A stretch of 64,000 nt of DNA. Source: Rhodospirillales bacterium URHD0017 (GTDB lineage: Bacteria > Pseudomonadota > Alphaproteobacteria > Reyranellales > Reyranellaceae). A program made the translations under genes and the position numbers. The notes beneath the pieces are model-generated. The model saw only the letters and a program-made list of their open reading frames with translations. It was not told the origin of the DNA and did no database searches. The stretch lies in the NCBI GenBank assembly GCA_900110395.1, contig FODP01000013.1, positions 62,001 through 126,000 on the forward strand, read 5' to 3'. Below, piece after piece: positions 49,820 through 58,405 of the stretch. The stretch's first letter is position 1; each line of letters opens with the position of its first letter.

Positions 49820-50793
49820 AGATCCTCTCGGCCGCCGAGGTCGACGCCGTTCTCGACGACCTGGCCCTGATCGACCGCCTCGACGCACTGTTCCGTGCCG
49901 GCTGCGAGATGCCGGTCCGCCACCATCACAAGATCGCCGAGCCTGTCGGCCCGGGCTCGACCGATGCCATGCTGCTCCTGATGCCGGCCTGGACGCGCGG
50001 GCCTGCCAGTCACCTCGGCATCAAGGTCGTCACCGTCTTCCCCGACAACGGCAAGCGTTCGCTGCCCTCGATCTACGGCCAGTACCTGCTGCTCGACGGC
50101 GCGACCGGCCAGACGGTGGCGATGCTCGACGGCACCATGCTGACCAAGCGGCGAACCGCCTGCGCCTCGGGGCTGGCCTCGCGCTACCTGTCGCGGCCCG
50201 ATGCGCGGCGGCTCGCCATGATCGGCACCGGCGCGCTGGCGCCGCAGCTCATCCGCGTCCATGCCAAGGTCCGGCCGATCGAGGAGGTCGCGATCTGGGG
50301 CCGGCGGCCGGAGCAAGCGGCAGCTCTTGCCACGGAGCTTTCAGCGTCGCTGCCGCAAGCGCTGTCGCGCCCGATCACTGTCCGGGCGGTGACCGACCGC
50401 CGGCAGGCCATCGGCGAGGCCGACATCATCTCCTGTGCAACGCTTTCCAGCGCGCCGCTGGTCGAGGGCGACTGCCTGCGCGACGGTCAGCACGTCGACC
50501 TGGTAGGCGCCTACACGCCGCAGATGCGAGAAAGCGACGATGAGGCGGTGCGGCGCGCCCGGGTTTATGTCGACACCCGAGCCGGCGCTCTCAAGGAGGG
50601 TGGCGACATCGTCCAGCCACTGGCCAATGGCACGATCAAGGAAACCGATGTGATCGCCGACCTTTACGAGCTGACACGGGGGCAACGGCAGGGCCGCGCC
50701 GCCGGCGATGCTACCTCGATCACGCTGTTCAAATCGGTCGGCGCCGCCCTGGAGGATTTGGCGGCGGCGGAGCTCGCCGTCATGGCTCGATAA
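49816..50793 (+). CDS. Ornithine cyclodeaminase/mu-crystallin family protein
   Basis: A 325-residue NAD(P)-dependent protein with the crystallin-fold NAD site LAMIGTGALAPQLIRVHAKV and the substrate-side HHHKIAEP, GIKVVTVFPDNGKR and DGTMLTKRRTACASGLAS. Such enzymes act on ornithine, or reduce ketimines and other amino-acid derivatives; the substrate here is unknown. It starts at GTG overlapping the LapA gene and its end overlaps the convergent CaiB gene by 14 bp. Confidence 0.87.
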   Translation: MKILSAAEVDAVLDDLALIDRLDALFRAGCEMPVRHHHKIAEPVGPGSTDAMLLLMPAWTRGPASHLGIKVVTVFPDNGKRSLPSIYGQYLLLDGATGQTVAMLDGTMLTKRRTACASGLASRYLSRPDARRLAMIGTGALAPQLIRVHAKVRPIEEVAIWGRRPEQAAALATELSASLPQALSRPITVRAVTDRRQAIGEADIISCATLSSAPLVEGDCLRDGQHVDLVGAYTPQMRESDDEAVRRARVYVDTRAGALKEGGDIVQPLANGTIKETDVIADLYELTRGQRQGRAAGDATSITLFKSVGAALEDLAAAELAVMAR

Positions 50794-51979
50794 GCGCGCC
50801 GTCCTTCTTCAGGACGTCGATCTCCGCTTCGCTCAACCCGATCTCGGCGAGAACGCTTCGCGAATCCGCACCCATCAGGGGCGCCATGCGGCGGATGGCG
50901 GGCGGCGTGCGGCTCATGCGCATGGGCGGCTCGACCATCATGATCTCGCCCTCGCTGGGATGCGGGTACTTCTTGAAGAGCTGCCGCCACATCAGATGCG
51001 GGTCCTCGAACAGGTCGCTCGGTTTGGAAACGGGCGCATTGGGGATCTGCGCCTTGTCCAGAAGCGTCACCCATTCCGCCGTGGTCCTGGTCGGCGCCAG
51101 GGCCTCGACCATGGAATACATGTCGTTGATGTGCAGCGAGCGGGCATTCAGCGTCGAATAGCGCGGGTCCTCCAGCACCTCCGGCCGGCCGACAATCTCG
51201 AAGAAGTTGCGCCAGTGCTTGTCGTTGTAGGGCAGGATCGCCATCCAGCCGTCGAGGGTGCGGAACGGCTTGCGGGTGCGGGCGAGCAGCCGCGTGTAGC
51301 CGACCTCGCCGTCGTCGGAGAACGTCCGTTCCCACAGATGCTCGACCATCAGCCAGGCGGCCATGGTCTCGAACATGGGTACTTCGACGAACTGGCCCTC
51401 GCCGGTGCGCTGTCTATGCATCAGGGCTGAAAGGGTCGCGAAGGCGAAGGTCAGCCCGACCGTCTTGTCGGCGATGATGGTCGGCGGATAGCGCGGGACA
51501 TTGTCGCCCGCCGCCCGGCCCATCAGGTCGGCGATGCCGAAGCGGGCCTGGATGGCATCGTCGTAGGCCGGCAGCTTTCCGTAGGGACCGTCGGCCGAGT
51601 AGCCGTAGGCGCCGACATAGACGATGTCGGGCTTGATCTTGCGGATCGCCTCGTAGCCCAGCCCCAATCCCTCGATGGCCTGAGGTCTGAGCGCATGGAC
51701 GAAGGCGTCGGCGGTGGCCACCAGCCTGAGCAGCGCCGCCTTCGCCGCCGGATTCTTGAGATCGAGGCAGAGCGATCGCTTGTTGCGGTTCACGTAGAGG
51801 TAGGTCGGGCCCATGCCCGGCGTCTTCGCCGGCTTGCCGATGTGGCGCACCATGTCGCCCTCCGGCGCCTCGACCTTGATCACGTCGGCGCCCTGGTCGG
51901 CCAGCAGCATGGTGCCGTAGGGGCCGAGGATGATGTTGGTCAGGTCGACGATCCTGATGCCTGCGAGCGCACCCGGCAT
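50780..51979 (-). CDS. CaiB/BaiF family CoA-transferase
   Basis: A 399-residue class III CoA-transferase: ALAGIRIVDLTNIILGPYGT, LADQGADVIKVEAPEGDMVR, RNKRSLCLDLKNPAAKAALL and GLGYEAIRKIKPDIVYVGAYGY. The expected catalytic Asp lies in FGIADLMG. Substrate unknown. GAGAGAG precedes the start. It overlaps the ornithine-cyclodeaminase-like gene tail to tail. Confidence 0.92.
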   Translation of the reverse strand: MPGALAGIRIVDLTNIILGPYGTMLLADQGADVIKVEAPEGDMVRHIGKPAKTPGMGPTYLYVNRNKRSLCLDLKNPAAKAALLRLVATADAFVHALRPQAIEGLGLGYEAIRKIKPDIVYVGAYGYSADGPYGKLPAYDDAIQARFGIADLMGRAAGDNVPRYPPTIIADKTVGLTFAFATLSALMHRQRTGEGQFVEVPMFETMAAWLMVEHLWERTFSDDGEVGYTRLLARTRKPFRTLDGWMAILPYNDKHWRNFFEIVGRPEVLEDPRYSTLNARSLHINDMYSMVEALAPTRTTAEWVTLLDKAQIPNAPVSKPSDLFEDPHLMWRQLFKKYPHPSEGEIMMVEPPMRMSRTPPAIRRMAPLMGADSRSVLAEIGLSEAEIDVLKKDGALIEP

Positions 51980-52848
51980 TTTTCTCTCTCTGTAGGGAAC
52001 CGTACGAGACTGCCATCGCCGTCGCGTGGCGTCACCGGCTCTGGCACTGCGACGCAGAACGCGGCAGCAAACGATGGACGCGCGCCGCGAACGACAACGC
52101 GAGCGACGCGGTCGCGGCTGGACTTACTGCACTCGGCCTCCGTCAGCTGGACCACGTCGGCGCGCTGACAGACGACACGCTCGCCGAGTGCCGGCCGGGC
52201 CGATCTGGACCGCGCCGAAAGCCTATTGGATTTCGGAAACGCCATGTATCAGGGCCATGGCCAAGCCGAGCTACTACCTATTGCGATGATGGAGCTGCGG
52301 TAGTGGTTCGCCAAGGACGTGCCGGGCTCGCAGCCATTGCGCGCCTGCGGCTGCTGCCCTTCGCGTAGTTGCCGATCCGGGACGGGGACAACAGTCCCGT
52401 GCAGCCCTGCGAGACCAGTGAGATCGTCGCCGAGTGCAAAGATGCACGCTTCTGCCGGGCCCATCGTCGATGCCAACGGCTCCCTCTACATGCTCGACCG
52501 CGCCGACGACATGGAACGTGATCGCCGCGCACCCGACGTCGTCGAGGTCGCAGTCCTCGGCATTGCCGATGAAAGAGGGGGCGAGTGCGCGTGAAGGCCG
52601 AAGCGTCAGTCACGTAGAAAGAACTCGTCGAGTTCCGCTCCGTTCACGGAAAGATCGAGTGCAAGGAACTTCGCGAGCCGGTCTGGGTTGCTAGGGAGCA
52701 CAGGGTCGCGGGCAACTGACGGCGTGCGCGCACGCTTGCGCGAATGAGTCAAGAGGTGCGCGCAATTCACCTTCTGCCTCGGGTGTTATGAGACCGTTGT
52801 GCTTCGCGCGTTGTCGGTGTAGCCAAGGATCAAGCAAAGGCGGGGGCG
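51980..52848. other. Gene-poor region with possible decayed coding remnants
   Basis: This 870-bp stretch has no intact gene I can support. Short protein-like pieces occur on the plus strand in different frames: RAANDNASDAVAAGLTALGL, then ESLLDFGNAMYQGHGQAELL up to a TAG at 52301, and VDANGSLYMLDRADDMERD up to a TGA near 52592. Their succession in shifting frames suggests one or two degraded genes, but composition could also produce this by chance. The 3' part must carry the promoter of the MarR gene. Confidence 0.35.
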
Positions 52849-53322
52849 ATGCGAAGCAACGTCGCAAGAAGACAACCAGAGACCAAGCCGGCATCAAGTC
52901 CGGCATCACGGCCCTACCGCATCGAAGAGCAAGTCGGTTATCTGCTGCGACGCGCGCATCAACGAGCCTCCTCCATCTTCCAGGTGACGATCGGCGATCC
53001 CAACATCACGCCGACCCAGTACTCGAGCATGATGAAGCTGCACGAGTACACCGAGCTCTCGCAGAATCATCTCGGCCGTCTCGTCGGCATGGACAAGGCG
53101 ACAATGCAGGGCGTGGTGCGCCGGCTGAAGGAACGTCGCCTGGTCGATTCGCGTCCGCATCCCGGCGACGCGCGGCGTACGCTGCTCAGCCTGACGACCG
53201 AAGGCCATCGCCTGATCACCAAGCTGCTGGTCAACGGACCCGCGGTGTCGCGCGAGACTCTGAAGCCGCTCAACAACCAGGAGCAGCGCCAGCTCCTCGA
53301 GCTTCTTTCCAGAATCATCTGA
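52849..53322 (+). CDS. MarR family transcriptional regulator
   Basis: A 157-residue winged-helix protein with GYLLRRAHQRASSIFQ, NHLGRLVGMDKATMQGVVRRL (recognition helix) and a wing RPHPGDARRTLLSLTTEG. It lies directly ahead of the molybdenum hydroxylase/6-hydroxynicotinate reductase genes and is a natural candidate for their repressor. GGGGGCG box upstream. The two are separated by the family E palindrome. Confidence 0.9.
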   Translation: MRSNVARRQPETKPASSPASRPYRIEEQVGYLLRRAHQRASSIFQVTIGDPNITPTQYSSMMKLHEYTELSQNHLGRLVGMDKATMQGVVRRLKERRLVDSRPHPGDARRTLLSLTTEGHRLITKLLVNGPAVSRETLKPLNNQEQRQLLELLSRII

Positions 53323-53400
53323 GCTGGGAGCGCGCCACTCCGTGGCGCTCATGGGCTGTGTGATCCACGAAGAAGCGCCACGGAGTGGCGCGCTCCCAGC
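53323..53400. repeat. Palindromic intergenic repeat, family E (27-bp perfect arms)
   Basis: Arms at 53323-53349 and 53374-53400 are perfect complements over 27 bp, starting GCTGGGAGCGCGCCACTCCG, and each arm contains its own smaller inverted repeat (GCGCCACTCCGTGGCGC). It begins at the MarR stop codon. Confidence 0.85.
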
Positions 53401-53451
53401 AATGAATTTGACTCCCTGAATACCCCTCGGCATCGTACGTACACGAACGAT

Positions 53452-54276
53452 ATGGGTGTCTACCTTCGTCCACGCCGCCTTGAAGAGGCGCTGAGCGCAC
53501 TGGCGCGGCCGCATGTCGTGCTGGCCGGCGGCACCGATTTCTACCCGGCGCGGGTCGGCCGGGCGGTCGAGGAGGACGTGCTCGATATCGGCGGGATCGA
53601 CGTTTTGCGCGGCATCACGGGCGGCCCGGCGGGCTGGCGGCTGGGCGCCACCACGACCTGGAGCGAGCTTCTGGAGGCCGACCTGCCGCCCCTGTTCGAC
53701 GGCCTGAAGCAGGCCGCTCGCGAGGTCGGCGGCCGCCAGATCCAGAACGCCGGAACGCTCGCCGGCAACATCTGCAACGCCTCGCCGGCGGCCGATGGCG
53801 TGCCCGGCCTGCTGGCGCTCGACGCCGACGTCGAGATCGCGGGGCCTGCGAACCGCCGCCTGCCGCTCCGCCAGTTCATCACCGGCGTGCGCCGCACGGC
53901 GCTGGCGCCGGGCGAGCTGGTGGCGGCGATCCACGTGCCGCGGCCGCGACATGATGCCGAGAGCGCGTTCTTGAAGCTGGGCGCGCGGCGCTACCTCGTG
54001 ATCTCGATCGCCATGGCGGCGGCCACCTTGGAATTCGCCGAGGGTCGCGTCGCCGCGGCGCGGGTCGCGGTCGGCGCCTGCTCGCCGGTCGCCGAGCGGC
54101 TGCCGGCGCTCGAGGCTGCACTGGTCGGCGCAGCGCGCGACCGGCTGGCCGACTGTGTCGACGTCCAGCAGCTCGCACCGCTCTCGCCGATCGACGACGT
54201 GCGCGGCAGCGCGGACTACCGGCGGGATGCGGTGGTCACCCTGCTGCGCCGTCTGCTGGCGAGCTTCGTCCGATGA
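53452..54276 (+). CDS. Molybdenum hydroxylase FAD-binding subunit (xanthine dehydrogenase family)
   Basis: A 274-residue CoxM/NdhF-type subunit with the FAD motifs VVLAGGTDFYPARVGR and QIQNAGTLAGNICNASPAAD. It accepts electrons from the iron-sulfur domain of the partner protein. The start has no good ribosome-binding site. It overlaps the next gene by four bases. Confidence 0.9.
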   Translation: MGVYLRPRRLEEALSALARPHVVLAGGTDFYPARVGRAVEEDVLDIGGIDVLRGITGGPAGWRLGATTTWSELLEADLPPLFDGLKQAAREVGGRQIQNAGTLAGNICNASPAADGVPGLLALDADVEIAGPANRRLPLRQFITGVRRTALAPGELVAAIHVPRPRHDAESAFLKLGARRYLVISIAMAAATLEFAEGRVAAARVAVGACSPVAERLPALEAALVGAARDRLADCVDVQQLAPLSPIDDVRGSADYRRDAVVTLLRRLLASFVR

Positions 54277-56975
54277 AGGTCGAGTTCACCCTGAACGGCC
54301 GATCGGTCGCCTGGGACGGCCCGCCGATCACGCGCCTGGCTGCGGCATTGCGCGCCGACCTCGGGCACACCGGCACCAAGGTCGGCTGCGACGCCGGCGA
54401 CTGCGGCGCCTGCACCGTCCTGCTCGACAGCCGGCAGGTCTGCGCCTGCCTGGTGGCGATGGGCCAGGTCGCGGGCCGCACGGTCGAGACCGTCGAGGGC
54501 CTGGGCGACGGCAACGGCACGCTCGCCGCCGTGCAGGCGTCGTTCCTCGCCCACGGCGCCGCCCAGTGCGGCATCTGCACGCCCGGCATGCTGATGGCGG
54601 CCCGCGAGCTTCTGGCCAAGGCGGCGCGGCCGACGCGCGGCGAGGTCGAGGATGCGCTGGGCGGCGTGCTCTGCCGCTGCACCGGCTACGGCAAGATCGT
54701 CGCTGCCGTCATGGACGCGACGGCATCGCTGCCCGCCGCGCCGCCGGCCGGCGCGGCCGTCGGTGCGCGACTGGCGCGGGTCGACGGCGTTGCCAAGCTC
54801 TCGGGCCGCGAGAAGTTCGGCGCCGACGATGTTCCCGCCGATGCGCTGTGGATCCGCGTCGTGCGCTCGCCGTATGCGCGGGCCCGCTTCGCGTTGGGCG
54901 ACCTGGAGCCATTGCGCCGGCGGCTTGCCGCGGTGCTGACGGCGGCCGACGTGCCGTCGAACGGGTTCGGCATCTATCCCGACATCAAGGACCAGCCGGT
55001 GCTGGCGGACGGCCAGGTGCGTTATCGCGGCGAGGCCGTCGTCGCCCTGGTCGGCGAGCGCGACGACGTCCTGGCGATCCGCGACGAGGACGTGCCGATC
55101 ACCTGGAGCCCTGAGCCGCCGGTCGTCGGCCTCGAGGCCGCGATGGCGGCCGACGCGCCCCTGGTGCAGGCCGACAAGCCGCGCAACCTCCTGCTGGAGG
55201 GCGGGGTCAGGCGCGGCAACGTCGGCGAGGTATTCGACACCTGCGCCGCGGTGGCCGAGGGCGTGTTCGAGACCGCCTTCGTCGAGCATGCCTACATCGA
55301 GCCCGAGGCCGGCTGGGCCGAGCGGGTGGGAGACCGCATCGAAGTCCACGTCTCGACCCAGACGCCCTATATGGACCGCGACGAGGTGGCGATCGTCATG
55401 CGGCTCCGGCCCGAGGCGGTGCGCATCGTGCCGACGGCCTGCGGTGGCGGCTTCGGCGGCAAGCTCGACCTTTCGGTCCAGCCCCTGGTGGCGCTGGCGG
55501 CATGGAAGCTTCTACGGCCGGTCGCCCTGGTCTACACGCGGCCGGAGAGCATGGCCGCCTCGACCAAGCGCCACCCCGCGCGCGTCGCCGCCAGGTTCGG
55601 CTGCGACGCCGAGGGCAATCTGCTGGCCTGCGAGGTGACGGCGAACTTCGACACCGGCGCCTACGCCTCGTGGGGCCCGACCGTCGCCAACCGCGTGCCG
55701 GTGCACGCCATGGGCCCGTACCGCGTGGCCAACGTCCGCACCTGGGGCGATGCCTGGTTCACCAACGCCCCGCCTTCCGGCGCCTTCCGCGGCTTCGGCG
55801 TGCCGCAGGCCGCCATCGCCCATGAGGCGATGATGGACGAGCTGGCCGACAAGCTCGGCATCGATCGCCTGGAATTCCGACTGCGCAATGCGCTGCGGGT
55901 CGGCGACACGACGGCGACCGGCCAGACGCTCAGCCATTCCGCCGGCCTCGCCCAATGCCTGGAGGCGCTGCGGCCGCACTGGCGCAAGGCGCAGGACGAG
56001 ATCGCGGCTTTCAATGCAGCCGGCGGCCCGAAGCGCCGCGGCGTCGGTGTCGGCTGCATGTGGTACGGCATCGGCAACACCTCGATGTCCAACCCTTCGT
56101 GCATGCGGGTCGGCCTGTCGCCGGCCGGCACGCTGACGCTGTACAGCGGCGCGGTCGATATCGGCCAGGGTTCCAACACCATCATGACCCAGATCGCGGC
56201 CGATGCGCTGGGCCTGCCCACGGCCCAGTTCGCCTTGGTCTCGGGCGACACCGATCTCACCGCCGACGCCGGCAAGACCTCGGCGTCGCGTCAGACCTTC
56301 GTCTCGGGCCAGGCGGCCGAACGCGCCGGCCGCGACCTGCGCCAACAGATCCTGCGCCTGGCCAATGCCGGGCCGGAGGCCGCGCTGTCGCTCGACGGCG
56401 CCAGGCTCACGGTGCGCGATGGCGGCGAGGTGCGCGTGATCGATCTCGCGACGGCGGCTCCATTGACGGGCGAGGGCACCTTCGATCCGCCGACCACGCC
56501 ACTCGATGCCGACGGCCAGGGCATCCCCTACGCGACCTATGCCTTCGCCGCCCAGATCGCCACGGTCGAGGTCGATATCGAGCTGGGTACGGTGAAGGTG
56601 CTGCGCATGGTCGCCGCCCACGATGTCGGCAAGGCCATCAACCCGACCCTGGTCGAGGGCCAGATCGAAGGCGGCATCGCCCAGGGGCTGGGCCTGGCCC
56701 TGATGGAGGAATATCTCCCCGGCCGCACCGAGAACCTGCACGACTACCTCATTCCCACCATCGGCGACGTGCCCGAGATCGAGTGCATCCTGATCGAGGA
56801 GCGCGAGCCGCTGGGACCATCGGGCGCCAAGGGTGTCGGCGAGCCCGGCCTGGTGCCAACGGCGCCGGCGATCCTGGGCGCGGTCCATCACGCGACCGGC
56901 ATACGTGCCACGCGGGTGCCCTTGTTGCCGCACCGCCTGCGCGAGGCCATCGTGTTGGCCGGGAAGGGACCATGA
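54273..56975 (+). CDS. Molybdenum hydroxylase, fused [2Fe-2S] and molybdopterin subunits
   Basis: A 900-residue fusion. Residues 1-155 are the small subunit: plant-ferredoxin cluster CDAGDCGAC with a further Cys at 57-59, and second cluster QCGICTPGML plus CRCTGY. Residues about 165-900 are the large subunit, with VRSPYARARFALGD, GGGFGGKLDLSVQP, APPSGAFRGFGVPQ and the catalytic Glu in GAKGVGEPGLVP. Adjacent 6-hydroxynicotinate reductase suggests nicotinate 6-hydroxylation, but related purine or aldehyde oxidation cannot be excluded. Confidence 0.92.
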   Translation: MKVEFTLNGRSVAWDGPPITRLAAALRADLGHTGTKVGCDAGDCGACTVLLDSRQVCACLVAMGQVAGRTVETVEGLGDGNGTLAAVQASFLAHGAAQCGICTPGMLMAARELLAKAARPTRGEVEDALGGVLCRCTGYGKIVAAVMDATASLPAAPPAGAAVGARLARVDGVAKLSGREKFGADDVPADALWIRVVRSPYARARFALGDLEPLRRRLAAVLTAADVPSNGFGIYPDIKDQPVLADGQVRYRGEAVVALVGERDDVLAIRDEDVPITWSPEPPVVGLEAAMAADAPLVQADKPRNLLLEGGVRRGNVGEVFDTCAAVAEGVFETAFVEHAYIEPEAGWAERVGDRIEVHVSTQTPYMDRDEVAIVMRLRPEAVRIVPTACGGGFGGKLDLSVQPLVALAAWKLLRPVALVYTRPESMAASTKRHPARVAARFGCDAEGNLLACEVTANFDTGAYASWGPTVANRVPVHAMGPYRVANVRTWGDAWFTNAPPSGAFRGFGVPQAAIAHEAMMDELADKLGIDRLEFRLRNALRVGDTTATGQTLSHSAGLAQCLEALRPHWRKAQDEIAAFNAAGGPKRRGVGVGCMWYGIGNTSMSNPSCMRVGLSPAGTLTLYSGAVDIGQGSNTIMTQIAADALGLPTAQFALVSGDTDLTADAGKTSASRQTFVSGQAAERAGRDLRQQILRLANAGPEAALSLDGARLTVRDGGEVRVIDLATAAPLTGEGTFDPPTTPLDADGQGIPYATYAFAAQIATVEVDIELGTVKVLRMVAAHDVGKAINPTLVEGQIEGGIAQGLGLALMEEYLPGRTENLHDYLIPTIGDVPEIECILIEEREPLGPSGAKGVGEPGLVPTAPAILGAVHHATGIRATRVPLLPHRLREAIVLAGKGP

Positions 56976-58405
56976 GCGACGACATCACGCTCACCGAGGC
57001 CGAGGCCAAGGCCGGCATCGTGCGCTGCGATGCCTGTCCGGTGCTGTGCCGCATCCGGCCGGGCCGCGCCGGCGCCTGCGACCGCTATGCCAACGAGGAC
57101 GGCAAGCTGGTGCGCGTCGATTCGCTGGTGCTGCTGGCCAAGCCTGACCTCGCCCGCGTCGCCTTCGTCGAGGGCAGCGATTCCTGGCGCGGCGAACTCG
57201 GCAAGGGTGAAGGCGCCTTCATCACCGGCATCGGCGCCACCACGACCTATCCCGACTACAAGCCCGCGCCGTTCATCGTTTCGTCGAAACACGACGGCGT
57301 CGACATGGTCACCGTCGTGACCGAGGGCATCTTCAGCTACTGCGGCGTCAAGGTGAAGATCGACACCGACCGCTGGCTCGGCCCCGAGCAGGCCGCGGTG
57401 CGCGTCAAGGGCGAGGCTGTCGGTCACGTCACCACGGCCGAGTACGGCTCGCAGATGCTGTCGCTGGGCGGCGTCCATCACCTGGTCGGCGGCAGCAAGA
57501 AGGAGGGTGTCGTCACCTGCGAGGCGCTGCTGGCGCTCTGCAACCGCGAGGCCGTCGAGCTCGCGATCGACGATGGCTCCACCGTGGTGGTGCAGGCCGA
57601 CCGGCCGCCGGTGGTCAACGGCACGCGCGAGGAGCGCATGCGCGTAGGCTGCGGCTCGGCCGCCATCGGCATGTTCGCGCCGCAATGGCAGGGCCATGTC
57701 GACGAGGTGATCGTGGTCGACGACCACATCACCGGCGTGCTCAGCGAGCACCAGGGCGGCCGCTTCCTCGACATGAAGCCCGCCGGCATCCGCGTGCGCG
57801 GCCGCAAGTCGACGCCCGGCCGCTACTTCCAGGTCGCCGAGCCCGGCCTGGGCTGGGGCGGCACCAACGTCTCCGATCCGCTGGAGATCATCGAGAAGAT
57901 CGATCCCAAGCAGGCCTGGCCGGGCCTAAAACTCTTGATGGTCTCGACCACCGGCGAGCATTCGGCGTGGTTCGAGCTCGACCAGGAACTGAAGCCGCGG
58001 CCCGCCGACATGCCGGCGCCGGTGCGCCAGGTCGTCGAGCGCATCGCCGAGAACTGCGAGCCCGCATTGTGCACCGTGATGTTCATGGCCGGCGCCGGCG
58101 GTTCTCTGCGCGCCGGTGTCACCGAGAATCCGGTGCGGCTGACGCGCTCGGTCCGCGATGCCCTGACCAAGGTCACCCTTGGCGGCGTGCCGGCCTATGT
58201 CTGGCCCGGAGGCGGCATCACCCTGATGGTCGATGTCGCCAAGATGCCGGAGAAGTCGTTTGGCTACGTGCCGACGCCGGCGCTGGTGGCGCCCATCGAG
58301 TTCACCCTGCGCGCGAGCGACTACGCGGCGCTGGGCGGCTACGCCTCGCGCGCGGTGACGCTCGAAGACGTGCTGCGTGCCCACAAAGTGCGGCTCGACC
58401 CATGA
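56972..58405 (+). CDS. hnr: 6-hydroxynicotinate reductase-like iron-sulfur flavoprotein
   Basis: 477 residues. The N-terminus holds a likely 4Fe-4S ligand set, Cys19, Cys22, Cys26 and Cys36 (CDACPVLCRIRPGRAGAC). An ITGIGATTTYP segment puts Thr90 in a GAT-T context like FMN-attachment sites. The rest (YCGVKVKIDTDRW, VGCGSAAIGMFAPQW, GLGWGGTNVSDP) matches proteins annotated as 6-hydroxynicotinate reductase, which reduces the pyridine ring with ferredoxin in reductive nicotinate breakdown. Start at 56972 overlaps the hydroxylase stop. The assignment rests on remembered family resemblance. Confidence 0.78.
   Translation: MSDDITLTEAEAKAGIVRCDACPVLCRIRPGRAGACDRYANEDGKLVRVDSLVLLAKPDLARVAFVEGSDSWRGELGKGEGAFITGIGATTTYPDYKPAPFIVSSKHDGVDMVTVVTEGIFSYCGVKVKIDTDRWLGPEQAAVRVKGEAVGHVTTAEYGSQMLSLGGVHHLVGGSKKEGVVTCEALLALCNREAVELAIDDGSTVVVQADRPPVVNGTREERMRVGCGSAAIGMFAPQWQGHVDEVIVVDDHITGVLSEHQGGRFLDMKPAGIRVRGRKSTPGRYFQVAEPGLGWGGTNVSDPLEIIEKIDPKQAWPGLKLLMVSTTGEHSAWFELDQELKPRPADMPAPVRQVVERIAENCEPALCTVMFMAGAGGSLRAGVTENPVRLTRSVRDALTKVTLGGVPAYVWPGGGITLMVDVAKMPEKSFGYVPTPALVAPIEFTLRASDYAALGGYASRAVTLEDVLRAHKVRLDP

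Noticed and set aside
52278..52613. 111-codon minus-strand ORF
   Set aside because: Very Arg-rich, no motif and no ribosome-binding site; it lies in the probable decayed region.
54273..56975. Xanthine dehydrogenase supplying purine catabolism with guaD
   Set aside because: guaD is 11 kb away in another transcription unit, and the hydroxylase is tightly linked to the 6-hydroxynicotinate-reductase-like gene; purine oxidation is not excluded but is less likely.
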